A stretch of DNA of 64,000 nt from Burkholderiales bacterium C2. GTDB lineage: Bacteria > Pseudomonadota > Gammaproteobacteria > Burkholderiales > Burkholderiaceae_C. The notes under the pieces are model-generated. The model did not search any database, was not told where the DNA came from, and was given only the letters and a program-made list of their open reading frames with translations. Made by a program: the position numbers and the translations under genes. Shown piece by piece: positions 57,109 through 64,000 of the stretch (positions are counted from its first letter, which is position 1; every line of letters starts with the position of its first letter). Location of the stretch: positions 1-64,000 of the forward strand of contig SCOI01000017.1 of assembly GCA_005503085.1 (NCBI GenBank). Reading direction: 5' to 3'.

Positions 57109-59499
57109 TCACCCCTTGCGCAGCCGCAGCGCGTTGGCGATGACCGATGCCGAACTGAGGCTCATGGCCAGCGCAGCGATCATCGGCGACAGCAGCCAGC
57201 CAGTGAAGGGATAGAGCAAGCCCGCTGCGATCGGAATGCCCAGCGCGTTGTACAGAAAGGCGAACAGCAGGTTCTGCTTCATGTTCGCGACGGTGTCCTC
57301 GGACAGGCCGCGCGCGATGGAGATGCCGCGCAGGTCGCCCTTCACCAGGGTCAGCTGAGCGCTGTTCATCGCGACGTCGGTGCCGGTCCCCATCGCGATG
57401 CCGACATCGGCCTTGGCCAGGGCCGGCGCATCGTTGATGCCGTCGCCCGCCATCGCGACCACGCGGCCCTCGGCCTGCAGCCTGGAAACCAGGGCCAGCT
57501 TGTCGGCGGGTTTGACCTCGCCATGCACCTCGTCGATGCCCAGGCGCTGGCCGACGGCCCGTGCGGTGGTCATGCCGTCGCCGGTGGCCATCACGATACG
57601 CAGCCCGGCTGCGTGCAGCGAAGCGAGGGCCTCGGGCGTGCTGGCCTTGACCGGGTCCGATACCGCCAGCAGTCCGAGCAACTGGCCGTCCGCAGCCAGG
57701 TACATCACGCTGGCCCCCTGGGCGCGCAAGGCCTCGGCCTGCTCCTTGAGCGCGTCCACCGACACGCCGGCCTGCGCCATCAGCACGGTGTTGCCCAGCG
57801 CGAGCTGGCGGTCCCCGACGCGCCCGCGCACCCCAATGCCCGAACCAGACTCGAAATCCTGGGTCTTCAGTAGCTCCAGCCCCCGCTCGCGAGCCGCCCG
57901 CACGATGGCATCGGCCAGCGGGTGCTCGCTGCCCTGGTCCAGGCTGGCGGCCAGCCGCAACACCTCGTCCTCCGTCTGGCCGGCCGCAGGGACGATGCGC
58001 TCGAAGACCGGTCGGCCCTCGGTCAGCGTGCCAGTCTTGTCGACGATCAGCGTGTCGACTTTGCGCAGGTTCTCGATGGCCGCGGCATCCCGGAAGAGCA
58101 CTCCGCCGGTCGCGCCACGGCCAGTGGCCACCATGATGGACATCGGCGTGGCCAGGCCCAAGGCGCAAGGGCAGGCAATGATCAACACCGCCACGGCATT
58201 GACCAGGCCGTAGACCCAGCGTGGCTCGGGGCCGAACAGGCCCCATGCCAGCAGGGTCAGGATCGCAATGCCGACGACGGCGACGACGAAATAGCCGGCC
58301 ACCTGATCCGCCATGCGCTGCATCGGCGCGCGCGAGCGCTGGGCCTGGGCCACCATCTGCACGATCTGGGCGAGCATGGTCGCCGAGCCGACCCGCTCCG
58401 AGCGCATCACCAGGGCCCCGTTGGTGTTCATCGTGGCGCCGATCAGCTTGTCTCCCGGGTTCTTGACGACCGGAATCGGCTCGCCGGTCAACATGGCCTC
58501 GTCGACGGCGCTGCGGCCCTCGACCACCACGCCGTCGACCGGCACCTTCTCGCCCGGACGCACGCGCAATAGATCGCCCACATGCACATGGGACAGCGGC
58601 ACGTCGCTTTCCTGGCCTTGCTCGTCGATGCGACGGGCCGTCTTGGGCGCCAAGCCCAGCAGCGACTTGATCGCCGCCGAGGTCTGCGATCTGGCCTTGA
58701 GCTCCAGCACCTGGCCCAGCAGGGTCAAGGAGATGATGACCACGGCCGCCTCGAAGTAGACGGCAACCCGGCCCATGGCCTGGAAGGATGCCGGGAAAGC
58801 CTGCGGCGCGACCGTGGCCACCACGCTGTACACAAAAGCTGCACCGGTACCCAGCCCGATCAGCGTCCACATATTCGGGCTGCGGTTCACGATGGACTGG
58901 ACGCCCCGCTCGAAGAAAGGCCAGCCAGCCCACAGCACCACGGGCAGGCTGAGCACCAGCTCGATCCAGCTTTGCGTCGCCATCTCGAACCACTGCAGCC
59001 GGTGCCCGAGCATGGCGAGCAGCGTGACCACCACCGTCAGCGGCAGAGTCCACCAGAAGCGGCGCTGAAAATCCACCAGCTCCGGATTCTCGTCGGACTC
59101 CAGATCCGGCATCACCGGCTCCAACGTCATGCCGCACTTCGGACAGTTGCCCGGGTGATCCTGGCGGATCTCGGGGTGCATCGGACAGGTGTACAGGGTC
59201 GACGAGGCGCCAGCAGCGTCCCCCAACCCTGGTTGGGTGGACTGGTCCTGGGGCGCGCGCTGCTGCCCATGCTGATGGGTAGGGTGATGACTCATATGCG
59301 CGCTGGTGTGCCCGGCCGGCGAATGGTGGGCATGCCCCACTTGCTTCGCCTGTCCCTCAGGCACGAGATTCATGCCGCATTCCGGGCACCTGCCGGGCGT
59401 CGTTTGGCGGACATGGGGGTGCATCGGACAGACGTAGACCTTCGCATCAACGGGCATATCGGCATCGTGTTTCATGCGGCATTGTTCGGTTGCATCCAT
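57109..59499 (-). CDS. copA: Copper-exporting P1B-type ATPase with two heavy-metal-binding domains
   Basis: A 796-residue Cu(I) export ATPase. Instead of CxxC ferredoxin-like domains, the N-terminus has two heavy-metal-binding domains, each CPMHP ... CPxCGM (about residues 23-46 and 103-126), with a His-rich linker ([20 protein letters not shown]). Membrane and catalytic motifs: [11 protein letters not shown], the phosphorylation site [19 protein letters not shown] and [10 protein letters not shown]. Eight helices expected. CPC plus MxxSS-like end ([15 protein letters not shown]) marks the Cu(I) group. Exports cytoplasmic copper to the periplasm, where CusCBA takes over. Confidence 0.96.
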   Translation of the reverse strand: MDATEQCRMKHDADMPVDAKVYVCPMHPHVRQTTPGRCPECGMNLVPEGQAKQVGHAHHSPAGHTSAHMSHHPTHQHGQQRAPQDQSTQPGLGDAAGASSTLYTCPMHPEIRQDHPGNCPKCGMTLEPVMPDLESDENPELVDFQRRFWWTLPLTVVVTLLAMLGHRLQWFEMATQSWIELVLSLPVVLWAGWPFFERGVQSIVNRSPNMWTLIGLGTGAAFVYSVVATVAPQAFPASFQAMGRVAVYFEAAVVIISLTLLGQVLELKARSQTSAAIKSLLGLAPKTARRIDEQGQESDVPLSHVHVGDLLRVRPGEKVPVDGVVVEGRSAVDEAMLTGEPIPVVKNPGDKLIGATMNTNGALVMRSERVGSATMLAQIVQMVAQAQRSRAPMQRMADQVAGYFVVAVVGIAILTLLAWGLFGPEPRWVYGLVNAVAVLIIACPCALGLATPMSIMVATGRGATGGVLFRDAAAIENLRKVDTLIVDKTGTLTEGRPVFERIVPAAGQTEDEVLRLAASLDQGSEHPLADAIVRAARERGLELLKTQDFESGSGIGVRGRVGDRQLALGNTVLMAQAGVSVDALKEQAEALRAQGASVMYLAADGQLLGLLAVSDPVKASTPEALASLHAAGLRIVMATGDGMTTARAVGQRLGIDEVHGEVKPADKLALVSRLQAEGRVVAMAGDGINDAPALAKADVGIAMGTGTDVAMNSAQLTLVKGDLRGISIARGLSEDTVANMKQNLLFAFLYNALGIPIAAGLLYPFTGWLLSPMIAALAMSLSSASVIANALRLRKG

Positions 59500-59553
59500 A
59501 GGCTCGCCATCGGCAAGGCTGGCATCAGTCTGATCCTTGCCATGAGGGTAATG

Positions 59554-60216
59554 TCAAGCTTCTCGACTCGGCGGTGTCGGACTCGCGGACCAACGCGGGA
59601 TGAAACGCGGGGTCTGTTCAGCGTATTGCTGGTACTGGGGCCCGAACTTCAGCCCCATCTCGCGCTCCTCCGAGATCGCCAGGCGCCCGTACATCACCAG
59701 CAGCACGGGGAACATCAGCAAGGTCAGTAGCGTCGGCCATTGCAGCAGGAAGCCCAACAGGATCAGCACGAAGGCCAGATACTGCGGATGCCGAACCCTT
59801 GCGTAGGGGCCGACGATCGCCAGGCTGCCGCGGCGCTGCGCGTGGTACAGCACATGCCAGGCGCTCGACAGCAGCCAGAAGCCTCCGCCCAGCAGCACAT
59901 AGCTCGCGATATGAAGCACGCCGAGATGCGGGTCACCTTGCTCCCCCAGCAGGGTCGACCAGAGGTGGCCCGTGTTGTGCGATAGCAGGTCGAGGCCGGG
60001 ATAGCGGGTCTGCAGCCAACCGGACAGCAGGTAGAGGGTCAGCGGGAAGCCATACATCTCCACGAACAGCGCCACGACAAAGGCCGCGAAGGCCCCAAAG
60101 CTGCGCCAGTCACGAGCCGTCTGCGGCTTGAAGAAGCTGAACGCGAAGATCACGAAAACGGCCGAGTTCAGGATGACCAGCGACCAGAGCCCGTAGGCAG
60201 ATGCCTCATGCGTCAT
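59554..60216 (-). CDS. Isoprenylcysteine methyltransferase-like membrane protein
   Basis: A 220-residue protein with four or five membrane helices (LVILNSAVFVIFAFSFF, AFAAFVVALFVEMYGFPLTL and others). The motif LAIVGPYARVRHPQYLAFVL, then EEREMGLKFGPQYQQYAEQT is that of the ICMT/PEMT family. Such genes are common in copper-resistance clusters, with a role not established. ATG at 60216 overlaps the DUF2933 stop by 4 nt. Confidence 0.85.
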   Translation of the reverse strand: MTHEASAYGLWSLVILNSAVFVIFAFSFFKPQTARDWRSFGAFAAFVVALFVEMYGFPLTLYLLSGWLQTRYPGLDLLSHNTGHLWSTLLGEQGDPHLGVLHIASYVLLGGGFWLLSSAWHVLYHAQRRGSLAIVGPYARVRHPQYLAFVLILLGFLLQWPTLLTLLMFPVLLVMYGRLAISEEREMGLKFGPQYQQYAEQTPRFIPRWSASPTPPSREA

Positions 60217-60455
60217 GGCTTGCCTCCCTGATCGCGCGCATCGTGATGGTCGGCATGCTGTCCGCCTTGGTGATGCCCGCGATGAATGAAAAGATGCATC
60301 AAGGGGCAAGCCAGGATGATCAGGTAGGGCAAGGCACCGAGCAGATGGGCGCGGTGCTCCGCCCAAAGAAACCAGCCGGCCACGCCGGCCAGCACGATCC
60401 AGGCGATGCCGGCGCGTGAACGCCAGAATCGAGGGACTTGATGGTTGGGGTCCAT
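60213..60455 (-). CDS. DUF2933 family small membrane protein
   Basis: An 80-residue protein with two hydrophobic segments (AGIAWIVLAGVAGWFLWAEH and LLGALPYLIILACPLMHLFI) and His-rich C-terminus (HRGHHQGGQHADHHDARD). CPLMHLFIHRGH is the DUF2933 signature. Found with copper genes; the His tail may bind metal. Confidence 0.85.
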   Translation of the reverse strand: MDPNHQVPRFWRSRAGIAWIVLAGVAGWFLWAEHRAHLLGALPYLIILACPLMHLFIHRGHHQGGQHADHHDARDQGGKP

Positions 60456-60482
60456 GGCGATCTCCCGAAGTGGCAGCCAGGC

Positions 60483-60935
60483 TTACTTGCCGTCGCGCAC
60501 AGGCGCAGCAGGCATGCGATCCATCATCATTTCCATCATCATCTGCATCATGTCCATGCGCTGCTCCATGGCCTCCATACGGGCCTTGGGGTCCGCCGGC
60601 ATGCCCGCCGCGCCGCTGCCCTTGCCGGCCATCTCTTTCATCATGCCCATGCCCCCCTGCATGGCCTTCATGTACTCGCCCATCAGCGCCTGACGCTCCC
60701 CGGGCGTCTTGGCAGCCATCATCTTCTGGTGCATGTCCTGCATTGCGCTCATCCTGGCGCTCATGTCGGCGGGCTTCGTTGGAGCTGCGGTTGCTGCAGT
60801 TGCCGGCGACTTCACAGCAGGTGCGGAGGCCGCGCCTTCCGGATGGTGAGCCAGATGGTCCGGTTCCTTGGTCTGCGCTGCGGCGAGGCCGGCGGCAACG
60901 AGCAGCGCGGCAGTGGTCAGTACGATCTTGTTCAT
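60483..60935 (-). CDS. Methionine-rich periplasmic protein
   Basis: A 150-residue protein: signal peptide MNKIVLTTAALLVAAGLAAA, His/Ala/Pro linker, then a helical region extremely rich in Met (EQRMDMMQMMMEMMMDRMPA near the end). Met clusters bind Cu(I)/Ag(I), so a periplasmic copper buffer is likely. No named family. ATG at 60935 chosen by the signal peptide. Confidence 0.78.
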   Translation of the reverse strand: MNKIVLTTAALLVAAGLAAAQTKEPDHLAHHPEGAASAPAVKSPATAATAAPTKPADMSARMSAMQDMHQKMMAAKTPGERQALMGEYMKAMQGGMGMMKEMAGKGSGAAGMPADPKARMEAMEQRMDMMQMMMEMMMDRMPAAPVRDGK

Positions 60936-61083
60936 GGTGCTCTCCGAGAATCTGCGGGGAGAAAAGCCGACCGGGTGTCGGTCGCGGCACGCGTGCTGCC
61001 CCGCCATCTAGCACGCGCCGAATCGGGGCGTGCAGACACATCGCCACGCGGGGTGCTGGCCCCCGGGGCGCTCGGAAGAGCGA

Positions 61084-61533
61084 CTAAAGAGTCAAGCGCA
61101 ACAGTCGGATGGGGATAGGTGGGCCGGCTTCGCGCACGGCCGCAAAGCAACTGGCGAGGATGACCCCACGCACGTCTACCGACGTCCAGGCCAGGATGGG
61201 AGCCTGCAGCAGCACCGGCATCAGGTCAGCGCTGCCGCCCAAGCCCTTGAGCGTCAGGTTCAGCGTGGAGCGTCCGTCCTCGCAGAACTTCTGACAGGCC
61301 GGATCCGGGGCCTGGGGTGTGGATTCAACCCCTGCCGGCTCATCATGGTGATGTGCCTCGACCGTTGGCGTGAGGTCGTGGCCATGCGGGACGAGCTGAG
61401 AGTTGCCATGTGAACCATGAACTCCGCCAAAGGCACAGGCGTTCGCGATACCCGCAACCAAACCGAAGATCCAAAGGCACAACATCATGGCGGCCAGGCG
61501 GCGCCGTGATGTTGTTCGTTGGATCGTGCCCAT
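61084..61533 (-). CDS. His-rich exported protein of copper cluster
   Basis: A 149-residue protein: signal region AMMLCLWIFGLVAGIANACA, then HGSHGNSQLVPHGHDLTPTV and EAHHHDEPAG (His-rich), DPACQKFCEDGRS and a hydrophobic C-terminal half. Probably metal-binding in the periplasm or membrane. Not assigned to a family. Confidence 0.65.
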   Translation of the reverse strand: MGTIQRTTSRRRLAAMMLCLWIFGLVAGIANACAFGGVHGSHGNSQLVPHGHDLTPTVEAHHHDEPAGVESTPQAPDPACQKFCEDGRSTLNLTLKGLGGSADLMPVLLQAPILAWTSVDVRGVILASCFAAVREAGPPIPIRLLRLTL

Positions 61534-61653
61534 ATTGATGTGCTCGCTGCTCAGCTCGGTAGAACCATGAGCAGATACTGCGGCACGGGCGAGGTGCACA
61601 ACTTGATCCGGATCAACCAAACGCGTTCGCATCCGGTTGATCTCGCAAGCGGC

Positions 61654-62004
61654 CTACTTTGCAGCAGGCTGCAGTTCGGTCACCACGAAGCCGCTGCTGG
61701 CCTTCTCGACCTTGAATCGGACTTTGTCGCCCACCTTGACCTGGTCGACCATCGCAGGATCCTTGACCTGGAAGACCATGGTCATGCCTGGCATGTCCAG
61801 GTTCTTGATGTCCCCATGCTTGATCGTCAGTTTCTTGTTGTCCTTGTCGACCTTGCGGATTTCGCCGTCGGTCATGTCGGCCGCGGCGCTGGCGGCCGTG
61901 CCACCCGTCTTGCTGGGGTCCATGCCTTGCGCGACAGCGCTTAGGGACAGGGTCGAGATCAGACCGAACATTGCGGCCATGCTGAGATGCTTCAGTGCTT
62001 TCAT
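61654..62004 (-). CDS. cusF: CusF periplasmic copper/silver chaperone
   Basis: A 116-residue protein. Signal peptide (HLSMAAMFGLISTLSLSAVA), then the CusF beta-barrel: GEIRKVDKDNKKLTIKHGDI, NLDMPGMTMVFQVKDPAM. Met-Met of the Cu(I) site (MPGMTM) is present; the Trp of E. coli CusF is replaced by other residues (IKNLDMP). GGAG before the ATG at 62004. Delivers Cu(I) to CusB. Confidence 0.93.
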   Translation of the reverse strand: MKALKHLSMAAMFGLISTLSLSAVAQGMDPSKTGGTAASAAADMTDGEIRKVDKDNKKLTIKHGDIKNLDMPGMTMVFQVKDPAMVDQVKVGDKVRFKVEKASSGFVVTELQPAAK

Positions 62005-62015
62005 CGGAGTCTCCT

Positions 62016-62498
62016 TCAACGGTAACTTTGAAAAACACGTGCGCTGCCATCCTTGGCCAGCAGCAGCACGTCGTAGGGGTCCTTGCGATCGCCATACTCG
62101 GGGCCATCCATGCCCGGCGAACCGACGGGCATGAAGGGCACGGCAAGCCCGATGCCGGCGGGACGCTCCAGCAGCAGGCGATGGATGTCCTTGGCCGGCA
62201 CATGCCCTTCGATGGCATAGCCGCCGATCAAGGCTGTGTGGCAGGAACCATGCTTGTCCTGAACGCCTAGGCGCTTGCGCGCGGCGGCATTGCCGCCGTC
62301 GCTGACCTGGGTGGCAAAGCCATTGGCCTCCAGGTGCACGATCCAGTCCTTGCAGCAGCCGCAGCTGGGGCTCTTCCAGATCTGCACCATGGGCTTGGAG
62401 CGCCCCGGTGGATCTGTTCGAGCCCAGGCCGGCAGCGCCAGCAGCGCGACGGCACCCGCGATCAGGGCATGCCGACGCTCAATGCTTGTGATCGCCAT
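62016..62498 (-). CDS. DUF411 family metal-binding protein
   Basis: A 160-residue protein of the DUF411 family. Tat/Sec-type start ERRHALIAGAVALLALPAWA, then the thioredoxin-like motif WKSPSCGCCKDWIVHLEANG with CxCC, KHGSCHTALIGGYAIEGHVP and the end GMDGPEYGDRKDPYDVLLLA. Periplasmic metal-binding protein of copper and silver operons. ATG at 62498 overlaps the cupredoxin gene by 20 nt. Confidence 0.92.
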   Translation of the reverse strand: MAITSIERRHALIAGAVALLALPAWARTDPPGRSKPMVQIWKSPSCGCCKDWIVHLEANGFATQVSDGGNAAARKRLGVQDKHGSCHTALIGGYAIEGHVPAKDIHRLLLERPAGIGLAVPFMPVGSPGMDGPEYGDRKDPYDVLLLAKDGSARVFQSYR

Positions 62499-63048
62499 GC
62501 CCGTCCGCCTTGCCGGCCTGCGCACTCTTGACGCTCTTGGCGCCCGCGCTGGCGACCACCTTGACCTTGCCCACCATTCCCGCCTGGTAGTGGCCCGCGA
62601 TCAGGCAGGCGAAGTCGAAATCACCGGCGCGGTTGAAGGTCCAGACGATCTCACCACTGGCGCCGGGCTTCACATGCGCCATATACGGCTCGTCGTGTTC
62701 CATGTCCGGGAACTTCATCATCAGGGCGGCGTGCTCGTCGAGGACCTTCTTCGTCCCGAGCACGAACTCGTGCATCACCTTGCCATCGTTCTTGATCACG
62801 AACTTCACGGTCTCACCCTGCTTGACCTCGATCTTGTCGGGCGAAAAGCGCATGGCGTCAGACATCTTGATCTCGATGGTGCGCTTGGCGGCAGGGGCGT
62901 CGGCAGCGATGCCCCAGTCCTTTTGCTCCTTCTTGACCGGGCCGGACTTTTTGGCGTGGTCCTCATTGCCATGGGCGTGAGCACCGGCGCTGAGAGCCAT
63001 CAGGCCGGCGAAGATGGCGCCAAGCACCTGAGTTTTGCTGAATTTCAT
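62479..63048 (-). CDS. Cupredoxin (CopI-like) periplasmic copper protein
   Basis: A 189-residue protein: signal peptide VLGAIFAGLMALSAGAHA, a Lys/His linker and a cupredoxin domain about 55-165. Type-1 copper ligands visible: His in VMHEFVLGT, then Cys-His-Met in FACLIAGHYQAGMVG. EIKMSDAMRFSPDKIEVKQG opens the domain. C-terminus HGDHKH is His-rich. CopI-like proteins give copper tolerance in the periplasm of betaproteobacteria. Confidence 0.9.
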   Translation of the reverse strand: MKFSKTQVLGAIFAGLMALSAGAHAHGNEDHAKKSGPVKKEQKDWGIAADAPAAKRTIEIKMSDAMRFSPDKIEVKQGETVKFVIKNDGKVMHEFVLGTKKVLDEHAALMMKFPDMEHDEPYMAHVKPGASGEIVWTFNRAGDFDFACLIAGHYQAGMVGKVKVVASAGAKSVKSAQAGKADGHGDHKH

Positions 63049-63095
63049 AGGAGTCTTTCTATAGAAACGAAAACAGAAAATGGGATGAGTTGGAC

Positions 63096-64000
63096 TCAGT
63101 GCCCGGAATGCCCGGAGGACTTGCGGACCTTGACCTCGGCGCTAGGGCCGGGCTTCTGGCGGGGCATCGATTGCCCGCCCTCCGCAGCGAAGCGTGCGGG
63201 CTCCGGCAGTGCGCCCGTCCATTCGAAAGCGACCTCACCCTTGGGATGTTGATACCAACCCGGATCGCCGTAGTCGCCGGCCTTCTGGTTCTTGCGGACC
63301 TTCAGGATCGAGAACATGCCGCCCATCTCCACCCCACCGAACGGCCCCTGGCCGGTCATCATCGGGATCGTGTTGTCGGGCAGCGGCATCTCCATTTCGG
63401 CCATGTCGGCCATGCCGCGCTCACCCATCACCATGTAGTCGGGCACAACCTTGGTGATCTGCTTGACCACCTCCCGGTGGTCGACGCCGATCATCGTCGG
63501 CACGTCGTGGCCCATTGCGTTCATGGTGTGATGACTCTTGTGGCAATGGAAAGCCCAGTCGCCTTCCTCGTCCGCCAGGAACTCGATCTGCCGCATCTGT
63601 CCGACCGCGACATCGGTCGTGACCTCGTACCAGCGCGTGCTCTTGGGCGTCGGACCGCCATCGGTGCCGGTAACCAAGAACTCATGACCATGTAGATGAA
63701 TCGGGTGGTTGGTCATCGTCAGGTTGCCGATGCGGATGCGCACCTTGTCGTTCTTGCGCACGTTCAAGGTATCGATGCCAGGGAAGACGCGGCTGTTCCA
63801 GCACCACAGGTTGAAGTCCGTCATCGTCATGATCTTGGGCGTCGCGGTGCCTGGATCGATGTCGAAGGCGTTCAACAGGAAGCAGAAATCCCGATCGACC
63901 GCATCGATCAAGGGGTTCTTGACCTTCGGGTGGGTCACCCAGAAGCCCATCATGCCCATCGCCATCTGCGTCATCTCATCGGCATGCGGGTGGTACATGA
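63096..64000 (-). CDS. Multicopper oxidase, CopA-type; 5' end beyond window
   Basis: The C-terminal 301 residues of a multicopper oxidase; the start lies beyond 64000. YHPHADEMTQMAMGMMGFWV is the T3 copper region with HPHAxE, then NHPIHLHGHEFLVTG and DWAFHCHKSHHTMNAMGH with the Cys-His ligands of the T1/T3 centre. These oxidise Cu(I) to Cu(II) in the periplasm. C-terminal extension is Met-poor, with a basic end (VRKSSGHSGH). It is upstream of the cupredoxin gene in the operon. Confidence 0.93.
   Translation of the reverse strand, partial: MYHPHADEMTQMAMGMMGFWVTHPKVKNPLIDAVDRDFCFLLNAFDIDPGTATPKIMTMTDFNLWCWNSRVFPGIDTLNVRKNDKVRIRIGNLTMTNHPIHLHGHEFLVTGTDGGPTPKSTRWYEVTTDVAVGQMRQIEFLADEEGDWAFHCHKSHHTMNAMGHDVPTMIGVDHREVVKQITKVVPDYMVMGERGMADMAEMEMPLPDNTIPMMTGQGPFGGVEMGGMFSILKVRKNQKAGDYGDPGWYQHPKGEVAFEWTGALPEPARFAAEGGQSMPRQKPGPSAEVKVRKSSGHSGH

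Larger units (their letters stand above)
42537..64000. mobile_element. Integrated island in pncB with own pncB, recombinase trio and metal-resistance cargo; right end outside window
   Basis: Left limit is where the resident pncB loses homology. The first genes (pncB copy, three recombinases, coiled-coil gene; 42972-49635) have clearly lower GC than the hem/ppc region. The 3' half of the resident pncB is not found up to 64000, so the copper cluster is probably cargo of the same element, unless a rearrangement separated the ends. Confidence 0.6.

Noticed and set aside
1-64000. CRISPR array or diversity-generating retroelement
   Set aside because: No regularly spaced repeats of CRISPR type, no cas genes and no reverse transcriptase motif were seen.

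Overview
The window is high-GC DNA (roughly 65-70% by eye) with closely packed, often 4-nt-overlapping genes. The chromosomal core (hemC-hemD-hemX-hemY facing a divergent ppc, next to a pncA-pncB pair) points to a betaproteobacterium of the order Burkholderiales. That placement is inferred from gene order and protein character; no marker gene was compared.

Region 1 (1 to about 33,640) is a tailed-phage prophage with an HK97-type head whose left end lies outside the window. Rightmost are an excisionase-like gene and a tyrosine integrase abutting the 3' end of a tRNA-Arg gene, which is the probable attachment site. Rightward genes (24,438-33,602) form an early/accessory operon: small phage proteins, a ParB-like protein ending in an H-NS-type DNA-binding domain, a DUF5131 (Gp37/Gp68) protein, an ASCH protein and an orphan adenine methylase. 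The immunity region (21,905-24,412) has a CI-like S24-type repressor, a Cro-like protein and two matching 39-bp inverted-repeat operators. Leftward genes run from Cro through a CII-like regulator and a primase-helicase to a Q-like late regulator, then HNH, terminase, portal, protease, capsid, connector, an esterase-bearing virion protein, small genes, a second tyrosine integrase and tail genes. A large inverted repeat with repeated octamers separates the primase from the late regulator.

Region 2 (33,644-42,536) is chromosomal: two identical tandem tRNA-Arg(ACG) genes, hemY, hemX, hemD and hemC (tetrapyrrole synthesis), ppc, a nicotinamidase-like gene, and the first 226 or so codons of a nicotinate phosphoribosyltransferase gene (pncB).

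Region 3 (about 42,537 to the right edge) looks like an integrated island that cut the resident pncB at the codons of its conserved Ala-His-Glu motif. It brings a complete, divergent pncB followed after only 12 nt by three large tyrosine-recombinase-type genes and a small coiled-coil gene, an arrangement reminiscent of Tn554 TnpABC and of trio-type islands. A metallophosphoesterase follows, and then a leftward copper/silver resistance cluster: CusCBA efflux, a P1B-type ATPase, CusF, cupredoxin, DUF411, DUF2933, Met- and His-rich periplasmic proteins and a multicopper oxidase cut by the window edge. The right end of the island and the remaining 3' part of the resident pncB are not in the window.
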